Part shown: one piece after another, positions 34,619 to 42,310 of the stretch
Layout: each line of letters begins with the position of its first letter
How positions within the stretch are numbered: position 1 is the first letter of the stretch
DNA from: a virus
Strand: one strand, 5' to 3'
IMG/VR virus record: IMGVR_UViG_3300020451_000280
Span: 1 to 47,402 of that record
Length of the DNA: 47,402 bases
Program-made: the position numbers and the translations under genes
Notes under the pieces: generated by a model
What the model was told of the DNA's origin: nothing
Databases searched by the model: none
What the model saw: the letters and a program-made list of their open reading frames with translations, nothing else

Positions 34619-34902
34619 ACGTCAAAGTAATTCGTATGTGGTCTGGTGAAGATGTTGTCACCGATCTTTTAGAAGTGAAAGAAGATTCTATCGTTATCAC
34701 TAATCCTCTCGTTGCTGTTCCTACACGGGATGGACAGATGGGATTTGCTCCATGGGCACCACTTCTACCTCAGAAGAATCATGAGATAGAAGTGTCTCGG
34801 AAGTATGTTGTTTATATTTCTGAAACTCAAGAACCGATTGAGAAAGAATATAATAACATGTTCTCTGCTATTCAAACTCCTAGTAAAAGTTTAATTCTGT
34901 GA
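34615..34902 (+). CDS. Sm-like protein, paralogue B
   Basis: 95 residues; ATG overlaps the previous stop. It shows the shared pattern MWSGEDVVTDLLEV, ITNPLVAVP, FAPWAPL and VVYISETQEPIEKEY. Compared with paralogue A (22731) it lacks the acidic tail. Sm-like proteins form rings that bind RNA; here they may act with RegA in post-transcriptional control. That role is inference. Confidence 0.75.
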   Translation: MNVKVIRMWSGEDVVTDLLEVKEDSIVITNPLVAVPTRDGQMGFAPWAPLLPQKNHEIEVSRKYVVYISETQEPIEKEYNNMFSAIQTPSKSLIL

Positions 34903-35732
34903 TGAAGTCTCTCAAGACACCCCTTCGTTATCCTGGTGGTAAGTCTCGTGCTTGCACTAAAATGGATGTATATATTCCAGATCTCCGTGATTTTACCGAA
35001 TACCGAGAACCATTTCTTGGTGGCGGTAGTGTAGCAATACATATCACAAAGAAATATCCACACTTGAATGTGTTGGTAAATGATCTCTATGAACCTCTTT
35101 ATAACTTCTGGGTAACTCTAAAAGAGGACGGAGACAAACTATATAAGAGACTGCAGGAACTTAAGTCTCGTTATCCAGATGAAGCATCTGCAAAAGGATT
35201 ATTCTTAGAATCAAAGGAGTGTCTGAAAGATGAATCAAATAATGACGCTTTATGGCGTGCTATCAGCTTTTATATTGTCAATAAGTGTTCTTTTAGTGGT
35301 CTCACCGAATCATCCTCCTTCAGCAGACAAGCAAGTCACTCCAACTTCTCAATGCGAGGAATTGAAAAACTCCCAGGATATAGTCAAATAATCCGGAACT
35401 GGACAATTACGAATGAGTCTTATGAATTCCTACTTACCAACAACAAGGAGTGCTTTACCTACCTTGACCCGCCCTATGAAATTGGATCTAATTTATATGG
35501 AAGGAAAGGTAGTATGCACAAATCATTCAACCACGACGATTTTGCTACCGATTGTTCTAGGTGTTCTGGTGCTCAACTCATATCTTATAATTCGTCTCAA
35601 CTCATTAAGGAAAGGTTTGAGGGATGGAAAGTAGGTGAGTTTGATCTTACATATACAATGCGTTCCGTTGGAGAGTATATGAGAGAACAGAAAGGACGTA
35701 AGGAACTTTTACTTTATAATTATGGGACCTAA
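34902..35732 (+). CDS. dam: DNA adenine methyltransferase (Dam, D12 class)
   Basis: 276 residues from ATG 34902, overlapping the previous stop by one base; GTG 34899 is possible. Methylates N6 of adenine, probably in GATC as for T4 Dam. AdoMet motif region YPGGK (10-14), FLGGGS motif I, and catalytic DPPY (189-192) are intact. TKCxxSGL-type segment NKCSFSGLTESSSFS is also typical. It may protect phage DNA from host restriction. It lies within the replication cluster, unlike in T4. Confidence 0.93.
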   Translation: MKSLKTPLRYPGGKSRACTKMDVYIPDLRDFTEYREPFLGGGSVAIHITKKYPHLNVLVNDLYEPLYNFWVTLKEDGDKLYKRLQELKSRYPDEASAKGLFLESKECLKDESNNDALWRAISFYIVNKCSFSGLTESSSFSRQASHSNFSMRGIEKLPGYSQIIRNWTITNESYEFLLTNNKECFTYLDPPYEIGSNLYGRKGSMHKSFNHDDFATDCSRCSGAQLISYNSSQLIKERFEGWKVGEFDLTYTMRSVGEYMREQKGRKELLLYNYGT

Positions 35733-35910
35733 ATTAATTCAGCATACAACAACTAAATGTCCAAACACTGGATGTAATATCACTCTTATTGGGTGGAGAA
35801 CTCCATCCGGGTGGACTAAAGAAGAATCCGAAATTTGTCAGAAGTACTATCAACTTCAAGCAAGTAAACTTGGAATGGGATTGGAAAGGTATATGAAGGA
35901 GTTTCACTGA
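35722..35910 (+). CDS. Small unidentified protein
   Basis: 62 residues overlapping the dam end by 11 bases and the gp62 start by 1. MGPKLIQHTTTKCPNTGCNITLIGWRTPSGWTKEES includes one CxxxxC pair. The tail is helical (YYQLQASKLGMGLERYMKEFH). Tight packing on both sides supports it as real; no function recognised. Confidence 0.65.
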   Translation: MGPKLIQHTTTKCPNTGCNITLIGWRTPSGWTKEESEICQKYYQLQASKLGMGLERYMKEFH

Positions 35911-36278
35911 TGGAATTGAAGGACTGGCTTAATTCAATCAACTTTACTAAGGAGGATCTATCAGAACATACCAAAGATTATCCTCCATACATTATCAATC
36001 GTTGCTTATCTGGTCATCTAGACTGCGTGATGTTTGCCAATGAGATGAATCTTCATCATCATCTTGACAAGGACATGCAATATTCATTTTATCTAAATAG
36101 TCTGAGGAAAAGAAAGAGATTCTCTCCCTGGCTCCGTAAGGATAAAGTCACGGATCTAGAATGTATCAAAAAATATTATGGGTACAGTAATGAAAAAGCA
36201 TCTCAAGCTCTAAAAATCCTGACACAAGAACAGATTAACTTTATTAAACAACGACTTGATACTGGAGGAATGAAATGA
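35910..36278 (+). CDS. gp62: Clamp loader small subunit
   Basis: 122 residues against 187 in T4; shorter forms are normal in marine relatives. It binds gp44 to complete the loader. Markers: PPYIINRCLSGHLDCVMFANEMN, MQYSFYLNSLRKRKRFSPWLRK and IKKYYGYSNEKASQALKIL. Overlaps regA by ATGA, as in T4, where the gp62-regA junction is also tight. Confidence 0.88.
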   Translation: MELKDWLNSINFTKEDLSEHTKDYPPYIINRCLSGHLDCVMFANEMNLHHHLDKDMQYSFYLNSLRKRKRFSPWLRKDKVTDLECIKKYYGYSNEKASQALKILTQEQINFIKQRLDTGGMK

Positions 36279-36712
36279 CTAATACTGTAGAACCTACGGT
36301 TGATTGGTCTCAAGATCAGATGGTTGAGGTACTTCTAAATGAACCAGATGATTTCTTGAAGGTTCGCGAGACACTTACACGGATTGGAGTTGCATCGCGT
36401 AAGGAAAAGAAACTCTATCAGTCCTGCCATATTCTGCATAAGCAGGGAAGATATTTTATTGTTCACTTTAAGGAACTGTTTGCCCTGGATGGCAAGAGAG
36501 CAAACCTCACAGTGAACGACGTACAGCGCCGTAATCGCATCACACGCCTTCTAGCGGACTGGGGACTCATTGCGGTGGTAAGTCCTGATAGCGTGGCAGA
36601 CATCGCCCCTCTGAACCAGATCAAGGTGCTTGCATACAAGGATAAGAACGACTGGATTCTGGAGCAGAAGTACAACATCGGTAAGAAAGGAAAGACCCAG
36701 GAAACCGAATAA
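36275..36712 (+). CDS. regA: RegA translational repressor
   Basis: 145 residues (122 in T4). It binds start regions of early mRNAs and blocks ribosome loading. The family core is clear: VEVLLNEPDDFLKVRETLTRIGVASRKEKKLYQSCHILHKQGRYFIVHFKELFALDGK, then DVQRRNRITRLLADWGLI. A charged C-terminal extension is present. Gene neighbours are as in T4 (gp62 before, gp43 later), but hsp20 and small genes intervene before gp43. The transcript ends in the hairpin region at 36721-36796. Confidence 0.93.
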   Translation: MTNTVEPTVDWSQDQMVEVLLNEPDDFLKVRETLTRIGVASRKEKKLYQSCHILHKQGRYFIVHFKELFALDGKRANLTVNDVQRRNRITRLLADWGLIAVVSPDSVADIAPLNQIKVLAYKDKNDWILEQKYNIGKKGKTQETE

Positions 36713-36720
36713 ATAAGACC

Positions 36721-36748
36721 GAGACCTTTCGTGCGGTCTCTACGAAAG
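36721..36748 (+). promoter_or_regulatory. Two mutually exclusive hairpins after regA
   Basis: GAGACC (36721-36726) can pair with GGTCTC (36735-36740); CTTTCGT (36726-36732) can pair with ACGAAAG (36742-36748). The arms overlap, so only one hairpin can form at once. They precede the terminator at 36766. Confidence 0.45.
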
Positions 36749-36765
36749 TCGGAACACCCTATAAA

Positions 36766-36796
36766 CTGTTACGGTTATTGCTGTAGCAGTTTTTTT
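36766..36796 (+). terminator. Rho-independent terminator after regA
   Basis: CTGTTACGG / CTGTAGCAG stem (9 bp with two G-U), six-base loop, seven T. It closes the gp45-regA cluster before hsp20. Confidence 0.85.
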
Positions 36797-36806
36797 GTAT
36801 CTATGC

Positions 36807-36814
36807 TATAAATA
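36807..36814 (+). promoter_or_regulatory. Full-consensus late promoter before hsp20
   Basis: TATAAATA just after the terminator and 57 bases before the hsp20 ATG. SD-like AAGGAG precedes the ATG. Confidence 0.65.
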
Positions 36815-36870
36815 TATCGGATGCCGAAAGGGTCCACACAATCAAATCTCGCTTATTAAGGAGAAGTACA

Positions 36871-37305
36871 ATGGGAAACCTCACAAGGTATACGACTGCG
36901 GATCTGCCTGCTTTGCTAGATCGCATAAATAGAAACAGTATAGGTATGGATGAATACTTTAATCGTCTGTTTTCGCTGCACGAAACAACGTCTAATTATC
37001 CACCATACAATCTAGTCACGGTCAGCAACGTAGAATCGAGACTGGAACTAGCACTAGCAGGATTTAAAAAGAAGCAAGTAAATGTCTACACGCAAGACGG
37101 TAAACTCTTTGTCGAAGGGCAAAGAGAAGATGGAGAAACTAACAACGATTATGTCCACAGAGGAGTGGCTCAGAGATCTTTCACCAGATCTTGGACCCTC
37201 TCAGATGAAACGGAAGTTAGATCAGTTGTATTTGAGGATGGGTTACTGAGTATTACTCTCGGTAAGGTTATCCCAGAAGCACATAAAAGAAAGGACTGGT
37301 TCTGA
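36871..37305 (+). CDS. hsp20: Small heat-shock protein Hsp20
   Basis: 144 residues. ATP-independent chaperone, a near-universal gene of T4-like cyanophages. The alpha-crystallin domain (about 40-130) shows YPPYNLVTVSN, LELALAGFKKKQVNVY, GKLFVEGQRED, YVHRGVAQRSFTRSWTL and VFEDGLLSITL. The C-terminal IxI-type tail is not obvious. It has a late promoter and may aid virion protein folding. Confidence 0.94.
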   Translation: MGNLTRYTTADLPALLDRINRNSIGMDEYFNRLFSLHETTSNYPPYNLVTVSNVESRLELALAGFKKKQVNVYTQDGKLFVEGQREDGETNNDYVHRGVAQRSFTRSWTLSDETEVRSVVFEDGLLSITLGKVIPEAHKRKDWF

Positions 37306-37338
37306 TGTCCTAACTGAGTTTTGCCGTGTTTTATACAA

Positions 37339-37361
37339 AAGTGTATCACATTGATACACTT
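37339..37361 (+). promoter_or_regulatory. Perfect 10-bp inverted repeat after hsp20
   Basis: AAGTGTATCA and TGATACACTT separated by CAT. No T-run follows. It lies 4 bases before the CTAAATA motif at 37365, where a bound protein could control the promoter; it could also protect the hsp20 mRNA 3' end. Confidence 0.6.
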
Positions 37362-37364
37362 AAT

Positions 37365-37371
37365 CTAAATA
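37365..37371 (+). promoter_or_regulatory. Late-type motif CTAAATA
   Basis: CTAAATA 10 bases before the small membrane protein ATG. The same variant occurs before the last two genes of the window. Confidence 0.45.
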
Positions 37372-37381
37372 ATTGAGTACT

Positions 37382-37513
37382 ATGCACAGTATCATTATGG
37401 CAATCTTAGCAATCTTAGCAACTCTCGCCATTATTGGTTCAGCGACATTCGGAGCATATAAACTAACACCAAAAACAGAATCAAGTATTGATAATGAATT
37501 AATTCCCTGGTAA
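37382..37513 (+). CDS. Small single-pass membrane protein
   Basis: 43 residues: a hydrophobic N-terminal helix (IIMAILAILATLAIIGSATFG, about 4-24) and a short polar tail ending in NELIPW. The start lies immediately after the CTAAATA motif with no obvious SD, so initiation may be leaderless-like or weak. A strong terminator follows. Function unknown. Confidence 0.6.
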   Translation: MHSIIMAILAILATLAIIGSATFGAYKLTPKTESSIDNELIPW

Positions 37514-37539
37514 TAAATAAAACTGAATATCGTCGCCGC

Positions 37540-37581
37540 AGAGGGGCAACTGGCAAAATCCAGTTGACGCCCCTCTTTTTT
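37540..37581 (+). terminator. Strong rho-independent terminator before the gp43 cluster
   Basis: AGAGGGGC (37540-37547) pairs with GCCCCTCT (37569-37576); an inner AACTGG / CCAGTT stem extends it, with a three-base bulge. The T-run covers 37576-37581. Its 3' arm carries the -35 of the next promoter. Confidence 0.92.
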
Positions 37582-37592
37582 CTTGATATAAT
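37564..37592 (+). promoter_or_regulatory. Host sigma-70-type promoter for the gp43 replication cluster
   Basis: TTGACG (37564-37569), 17-base spacer, TATAAT (37587-37592): 5 of 6 and 6 of 6 matches. The -35 is built into the terminator stem. Transcription would start near 37599, just before AGGAG at 37601. Confidence 0.82.
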
Positions 37593-37612
37593 GAATGAAA
37601 AGGAGATTAATC

Positions 37613-37828
37613 ATGCTTGAATTTGATGACATGGAACTGATGCAACTGAAGTTCTGCATGGATCAAACCAAAAATCAAATGTCCATGGGTGGAGAGATTC
37701 GTCGTCACGCCTCTATCACTCAAAAGGTTGAAGACGAGATGGAGAAAAGAAAAGAAAAACGTGGCGCATACACCAAGGAAGATGTGTTGCGTCAACTGGA
37801 AGAGCAAATTAAGAAACTGGGAGGTTGA
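37613..37828 (+). CDS. Small helical protein at the head of the gp43 cluster
   Basis: 71 residues from ATG 37613, chosen because AGGAG lies 7 bases upstream. Highly charged and helical (LEFDDMELMQLKFCMDQTKN, VEDEMEKRKEKR, VLRQLEEQIKKL). It is the first gene after the strong promoter, so should be expressed early. Not recognised. Confidence 0.75.
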   Translation: MLEFDDMELMQLKFCMDQTKNQMSMGGEIRRHASITQKVEDEMEKRKEKRGAYTKEDVLRQLEEQIKKLGG

Positions 37829-37831
37829 TAT

Positions 37832-38218
37832 ATGACAATCAAACTGCTTGTACTTAAGTCAGGAGAAGAACTTATCTCTGATGTTGCTGAAATGTCAGTG
37901 CCTGGTGAAAGCGATGATGATCAACGGGTTGTAGGGTACTTTCTAAATAGACCTTGTGTTGTTAAAATGAAGAACCCTGGTGTTCTTAATCAAGATAAGA
38001 AGACAACACGATCTGGATTTGAAGTTTCTCTTCTTCCATGGATGCCACTATCAGCAGATGAACGGATTCCTGTCCCTGCTGACTGGTTGGTTACAATGGT
38101 AACTCCAGTTCAAAAACTAGAAGAAATGTATGTTGAGGATGTATTGAACTATGGAAAACCCGAAGATGATTCGAGTCCTACTGCTAGTGACCAACCAGGT
38201 GTTGGTGTCACAGATTGA
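37832..38218 (+). CDS. Sm-like protein, paralogue C
   Basis: 128 residues. Shared pattern: LKSGEELISDVAEM, FLNRPCVVKM, LLPWMPLSADERIPVPADWLVTMVTPVQKLEEMY. It has an insertion around residues 45-60 and a disordered Ser/Pro/Asp tail that overlaps the start of the next paralogue. Two adjacent paralogues (C and D) suggest tandem duplication or a two-subunit ring. Confidence 0.78.
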   Translation: MTIKLLVLKSGEELISDVAEMSVPGESDDDQRVVGYFLNRPCVVKMKNPGVLNQDKKTTRSGFEVSLLPWMPLSADERIPVPADWLVTMVTPVQKLEEMYVEDVLNYGKPEDDSSPTASDQPGVGVTD

Positions 38219-38414
38219 AGAGGTTGGTGCTGATGTTGGTGAACCAGATTGCAAACTGACCAATCCCTTCGTCTTAAATAGTGATGGGATGTTAGAATCA
38301 TGGTTGAGCAACGCAACCCGTCAAGATGTTTTTATGATTAGTTCTGATAAGATTCTCACCCTGACTGAACCCACACCCACTCTACTAGAAAAATACGAGG
38401 ACCTAACAAAATAA
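38151..38414 (+). CDS. Sm-like protein, paralogue D
   Basis: 87 residues from ATG 38151, or 82 from ATG 38166 (MIRVLLLVTNQ). It overlaps paralogue C by up to 68 bases in another frame. Closest to paralogue A (22731): LTNPFVLNSDG, LESWLSNATRQDVFMISSDKILTLTEPTPTLLEKY. The SGEE turn is replaced by TNQVLVSQI. Stop overlaps the next ATG region. Confidence 0.75.
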   Translation: MENPKMIRVLLLVTNQVLVSQIEEVGADVGEPDCKLTNPFVLNSDGMLESWLSNATRQDVFMISSDKILTLTEPTPTLLEKYEDLTK

Positions 38415-38644
38415 TGGCACTTTCCAACCAAACACTTGACCATCTGCTTGAAGCAGAATCGCATATGCGAGCTGCAATCAAGTCTGCTGCTGTGAATGAA
38501 AAACCCATGGTAGTAAAACATCTTGCAGACATTCTAAATGCAATGGAACAATGCAAGAAGATGAATGAAATCATGGATATGCTAGAAGACAGAAAACCTG
38601 GTTCTAGTGGTATGTTCGGTTCTTTTTTTGATGAAGACGAATGA
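38414..38644 (+). CDS. Small conserved protein before gp43
   Basis: 76 residues. Helical: LSNQTLDHLLEAESHMRAAIKSAAVNEKPMVVKHLADILNAMEQCKKMNEIMDMLEDRK, then a Gly/Ser/Phe/Asp tail (GSSGMFGSFFDEDE). The tail resembles a disordered acidic partner-binding end. ATGA overlap with gp43. Its fixed place suggests a replication link; not recognised. Confidence 0.7.
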   Translation: MALSNQTLDHLLEAESHMRAAIKSAAVNEKPMVVKHLADILNAMEQCKKMNEIMDMLEDRKPGSSGMFGSFFDEDE

Positions 38645-41136
38645 AGTTTTACACTAATGTTCAACTTATTGGAAATCAGTTTTTGGTCCGTGGTGTTGAA
38701 AATGGAAGACGATATGAGCACAGAGATGAGTTCTTCCCTACTTTATTTGTAAAATCAAAAAAAGATTCCAAGTACAAGACATTAAGTGGAGAGTCTGTAG
38801 AAGAAGTTCATCCCGGTAGCGTCCGTGATTGCCGAGAGTTTTATAAAAGATATGATGAGGTAGATGGATTTGCAATCTATGGAAATGATCGATATATCTA
38901 TCAATACATCTCAGAAAAGTATCCCGAAGATGAGATCAAGTTCGATATTAGTCAAATTAAACTTGTCACTCTTGATATTGAAACAACTGCTGAGCATGGA
39001 TTTCCTGATGTAGAATCTGCATCAGAAGAGATTCTTGCGATTACAATTCAGGACTATACTACTAAGAATATTATTACTTGGGGTGTGAAACCTTTTGTTA
39101 ATAAGCAAAAGAATGTTACTTATCATCACTGTCATACAGAGCATGAACTACTGAACAACTTTATTAGTTACTGGATGCAGGATGTCCCCGATGTGGTGAC
39201 TGGATGGAACATTCAACTGTTTGATATTCCATATATCTGTAAGCGATTGAATCGTGTCCTTGGTGAGAAACTGATGAAGCGTTTCTCTACCTGGGGTCTT
39301 GTGACTGAAGGTGAGATCTATATTCAGGGACGTAAGCAGATTACCTTTGATGTTGGTGGATTAACTCAGCTTGACTACCTTGACTTGTATAAGAAGTTTA
39401 CATATAAGGCACAAGAGTCTTATCGTCTTGACTACATAGCTGAGGTGGAACTTGGTCAAAAGAAACTAGACCACAGCGAGTTTGATACGTTTAAAGATTT
39501 CTATACAAAGGGTTGGCAGAAGTTTATTGAGTATAATATAGTGGATGTGGAACTTGTTGACCGCTTGGAAGACAAGATGAAACTCATTGAGTTGGCACTG
39601 ACCATGGCATATGACGCTAAGGTCAACTATGCTGATGTGTTTTATCAAGTCCGAATGTGGGACAACATCATTTACAATTATCTTAAGAAACGTGACATTG
39701 TTATTCCCCCAAAGAGTAGAGCATCAAAGAACGAGAAGTATGCAGGCGCATATGTCAAGGAACCGATTCCAGGAAAGTATGATTGGGTTGTGTCTTTTGA
39801 CCTTAACTCTCTTTATCCTCATCTCATTATGCAGTACAACATCTCACCAGAGACCCTACTTGACGAACGACACCCAACGGTTAACGTTGATCGAATCCTT
39901 AATGAGGAGATGAACTTTGAGCTCTATAAGAGCAATGCTGTTTGTGCAAATGGTGCGATGTATCGTAAAGATATTCGCGGTTTCTTACCAGAACTGATGG
40001 AGAAGATGTATGGCGACAGGGTGATTTTCAAGAAACGAATGCTACAAGCAAAACAAGCATATGAAAAGACCCCGACCAAGGCACTGGAGAAGGAGATTGC
40101 CCGGTGTAACAATATCCAAATGGCTAAGAAGATCTCTCTTAACAGTGCTTATGGCGCTATCGGTAATCAGTATTTTAGGTACTACAAACTTGCCAATGCA
40201 GAAGCAATTACGCTCTCCGGTCAGGTGTCCATCCGTTGGATAGAACGGAAGATGAATGAGTATCTAAATAAACTGCTGTCTACGAATGATGAGGATTACG
40301 TCATTGCATCTGACACTGATTCAATCTATCTTAATCTCGGACCTATTGTTGATAAATTTCTTGCTAATCGCTCTGACGATAAAGCAAAGGTTGTGGAGTT
40401 ACTTGATAAGATCTGCGAAGACAAGTTTGAACCATACATCGATAAGTGCTATCAGAACTTGGCGACGTATGTTTCGGCATACGACCAAAAAATGCAAATG
40501 AAGCGTGAGAATATTGCTGATCGTGGTATTTGGACTGCGAAGAAGCGATATATTCTTAATGTGTGGGACAGTGAAGGTGTTCGCTATGAAGATCCTAAAC
40601 TGAAGATGATGGGCATTGAAGCAGTGAAGTCATCTACACCAGCACCTTGTCGTAAGATGATTAAGGATGCTCTGAAGTTGATGATGACTGGTACTGAAGA
40701 GGATGTGATTGACTTCATTGATAAATCTCGTGCAGAGTTCAAGAGTCTGCCACCAGAACAAATCTCTTTTCCACGATCAGTTTCTGATGTGGTGAAGTAC
40801 AAATCTTCCTCTGACATCTATAGCAAAGGGACACCCATACATGTTCGCGGAGCACTTCTTTTCAACCATTACATCAAGAAGAATAATCTTGATAATAAGT
40901 ATTCTCTGATTAAGAATGGAGAAAAGATTAAGTTCTGCTATCTGAAGAAACCAAACATCTTACATGAGAATGTGATATCTTTCATTCAGGACTTCCCCAA
41001 AGAACTGAATATTGACAAATACGTAGACTATGACTTACAATTTGAAAAGTCCTTTGTCGAACCACTAAAAGCAATCCTTGATGCGATTGGATGGAACGTG
41101 GAAAAAACTGTAAACCTAGAACTCTTTTTCACCTAA
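38641..41136 (+). CDS. gp43: DNA polymerase
   Basis: 831 residues (898 in T4); family B replicative polymerase with proofreading. Exo I LDIETT (D112, E114), exo II WNIQLFDIPYI, polymerase motif A SFDLNSLYP (D387), motif B KISLNSAYGAIGNQYF, motif C ASDTDSIY (D558, D560), and KKRYILNVWDSEGVRY. The C-terminal end (NLELFFT) suits the clamp-binding tail of T4 gp43. No intein or intron interrupts it. Confidence 0.98.
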   Translation: MKFYTNVQLIGNQFLVRGVENGRRYEHRDEFFPTLFVKSKKDSKYKTLSGESVEEVHPGSVRDCREFYKRYDEVDGFAIYGNDRYIYQYISEKYPEDEIKFDISQIKLVTLDIETTAEHGFPDVESASEEILAITIQDYTTKNIITWGVKPFVNKQKNVTYHHCHTEHELLNNFISYWMQDVPDVVTGWNIQLFDIPYICKRLNRVLGEKLMKRFSTWGLVTEGEIYIQGRKQITFDVGGLTQLDYLDLYKKFTYKAQESYRLDYIAEVELGQKKLDHSEFDTFKDFYTKGWQKFIEYNIVDVELVDRLEDKMKLIELALTMAYDAKVNYADVFYQVRMWDNIIYNYLKKRDIVIPPKSRASKNEKYAGAYVKEPIPGKYDWVVSFDLNSLYPHLIMQYNISPETLLDERHPTVNVDRILNEEMNFELYKSNAVCANGAMYRKDIRGFLPELMEKMYGDRVIFKKRMLQAKQAYEKTPTKALEKEIARCNNIQMAKKISLNSAYGAIGNQYFRYYKLANAEAITLSGQVSIRWIERKMNEYLNKLLSTNDEDYVIASDTDSIYLNLGPIVDKFLANRSDDKAKVVELLDKICEDKFEPYIDKCYQNLATYVSAYDQKMQMKRENIADRGIWTAKKRYILNVWDSEGVRYEDPKLKMMGIEAVKSSTPAPCRKMIKDALKLMMTGTEEDVIDFIDKSRAEFKSLPPEQISFPRSVSDVVKYKSSSDIYSKGTPIHVRGALLFNHYIKKNNLDNKYSLIKNGEKIKFCYLKKPNILHENVISFIQDFPKELNIDKYVDYDLQFEKSFVEPLKAILDAIGWNVEKTVNLELFFT

Positions 41137-41306
41137 TGGAACTACCTATCAACGATAAGGAACTTGCTACGATTGTAAGCGCATTGCGTCTTGGTGGTGA
41201 TGCTGCACTGTATCAAAAACTGAATACTATCAAAGAGATCCGTGAGGAAAATCCTGGCGGGTCATATAAAAAGATTGCTCGCGAACGATTCGGATTTGTA
41301 CTGTAA
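41136..41306 (+). CDS. Small protein between gp43 and uvsX
   Basis: 56 residues from ATG 41136 (TAATG overlap with gp43). MELPINDKELATIVSALRLGGDAALYQKLNTIKEI, then an Arg/Lys-rich end (KKIARERFGFVL). It is helical with a helix-turn-helix-like feel but too short to be sure. Overlaps uvsX by one base. Confidence 0.7.
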   Translation: MELPINDKELATIVSALRLGGDAALYQKLNTIKEIREENPGGSYKKIARERFGFVL

Positions 41307-42310
41307 TGGATTTTTTGAAAGAGATTGTAAAAGAGATTGGCGATGACTACACAAGACTCGCAAGGGATATTGACGACACTGAAAAGTTTGTTGATACGGG
41401 TTCGTACATTTTTAACGGACTTGTTTCAGGTAGTATATTTGGGGGTGTATCTGGTAATAAGATTACTGCCATTGCTGGGGAGTCTAGTACTGGAAAAACT
41501 TTTTTTAGCTTGGCAGTCGTCAAGAACTACCTTGATGCTAATCCTGATGGGTATTGTTTATATTTTGACACTGAAGCCGCTGTTAATAAGTCTCTTATCG
41601 CAAGTCGGGGTATTGACTTAAACCGTTTGGTTGTTGTAAATGTTGTAACAATTGAGGAGTTTAGATCCAAAGCACTGAAAGCAGTTGATATATACTTAAA
41701 AAAACCTGAAGACGAACGCAAACCTTGTATGTTTGTGTTAGACTCTCTGGGTATGCTTTCCACAGAGAAGGAGATCACTGACGCACTCAACGACAAACAA
41801 GTCAGAGACATGACTAAATCTCAACTTGTAAAAGGTGCGTTCAGAATGCTTACACTCAAATTGGGTCAAGCAAACATTCCTATGATCGTTACGAATCACA
41901 CCTACGATGTCATTGGCGCTTATGTCCCTACAAAAGAAATGGGTGGAGGCAGTGGACTCAAGTATGCTGCATCTACAATCATCTATCTCTCAAAGAAAAA
42001 AGAAAAGGATGGAACAGAAATCGTCGGAAATCTTATCAAGGCAAAGACTGCTAAGTCGCGTTTAAGCAAGGAGAACAAGGATGTTACCGTACGTCTTTAT
42101 TACGATGAGCGTGGTCTCGATCGGTATTTTGGTTTACTTGACCTGGGAGAGATAGGAGGTCTCTGGAAAAATGTAGCAGGTCGTTATGAGATAGATGGTA
42201 AGAAGGTATATGCCAAAGCCATCTATAAAGATCCGGAATCATACTTCACACCAGAGGTAATGGAAAAACTTGACGAAATTGCAAAAGAGGAGTTTAGTTA
42301 TGGATCATGA
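41306..42310 (+). CDS. uvsX: UvsX recombinase (RecA-like)
   Basis: 334 residues (391 in T4). Strand-exchange ATPase acting with UvsY. Walker A GESSTGKT (59-66 region), LYFDTEAAVNKS, Walker B CMFVLDSLGML, and the L2/C-terminal NHTYDVIGAYVPTKEMGGGSGLKYAAS segment are intact. Located after gp43 as in other marine T4-like phages; in T4 uvsX also adjoins gp41 and the polymerase region. Confidence 0.95.
   Translation: MDFLKEIVKEIGDDYTRLARDIDDTEKFVDTGSYIFNGLVSGSIFGGVSGNKITAIAGESSTGKTFFSLAVVKNYLDANPDGYCLYFDTEAAVNKSLIASRGIDLNRLVVVNVVTIEEFRSKALKAVDIYLKKPEDERKPCMFVLDSLGMLSTEKEITDALNDKQVRDMTKSQLVKGAFRMLTLKLGQANIPMIVTNHTYDVIGAYVPTKEMGGGSGLKYAASTIIYLSKKKEKDGTEIVGNLIKAKTAKSRLSKENKDVTVRLYYDERGLDRYFGLLDLGEIGGLWKNVAGRYEIDGKKVYAKAIYKDPESYFTPEVMEKLDEIAKEEFSYGS

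Noticed and set aside
36709-36715. ATAAATA overlapping the regA stop
   Set aside because: A terminator lies between it and hsp20, and a better TATAAATA is placed after that terminator.
36721-36748. H-type pseudoknot after regA
   Set aside because: The pairing order fits a pseudoknot but the connecting loops are 0, 2 and 1 bases, too short for two six-pair stems. Alternative hairpins are more likely.
37513-37519. ATAAATA after the 43-residue membrane protein
   Set aside because: It is followed within about 20 bases by a strong terminator, so a promoter here would make almost no useful transcript. Probably chance.
36871-37613. Photosystem genes (psbA, psbD, hli) often found near hsp20 in cyanophages
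   Set aside because: Looked for in this interval; only a 43-residue membrane peptide is present, and it is not similar enough to Hli or a Psb subunit to be so named.
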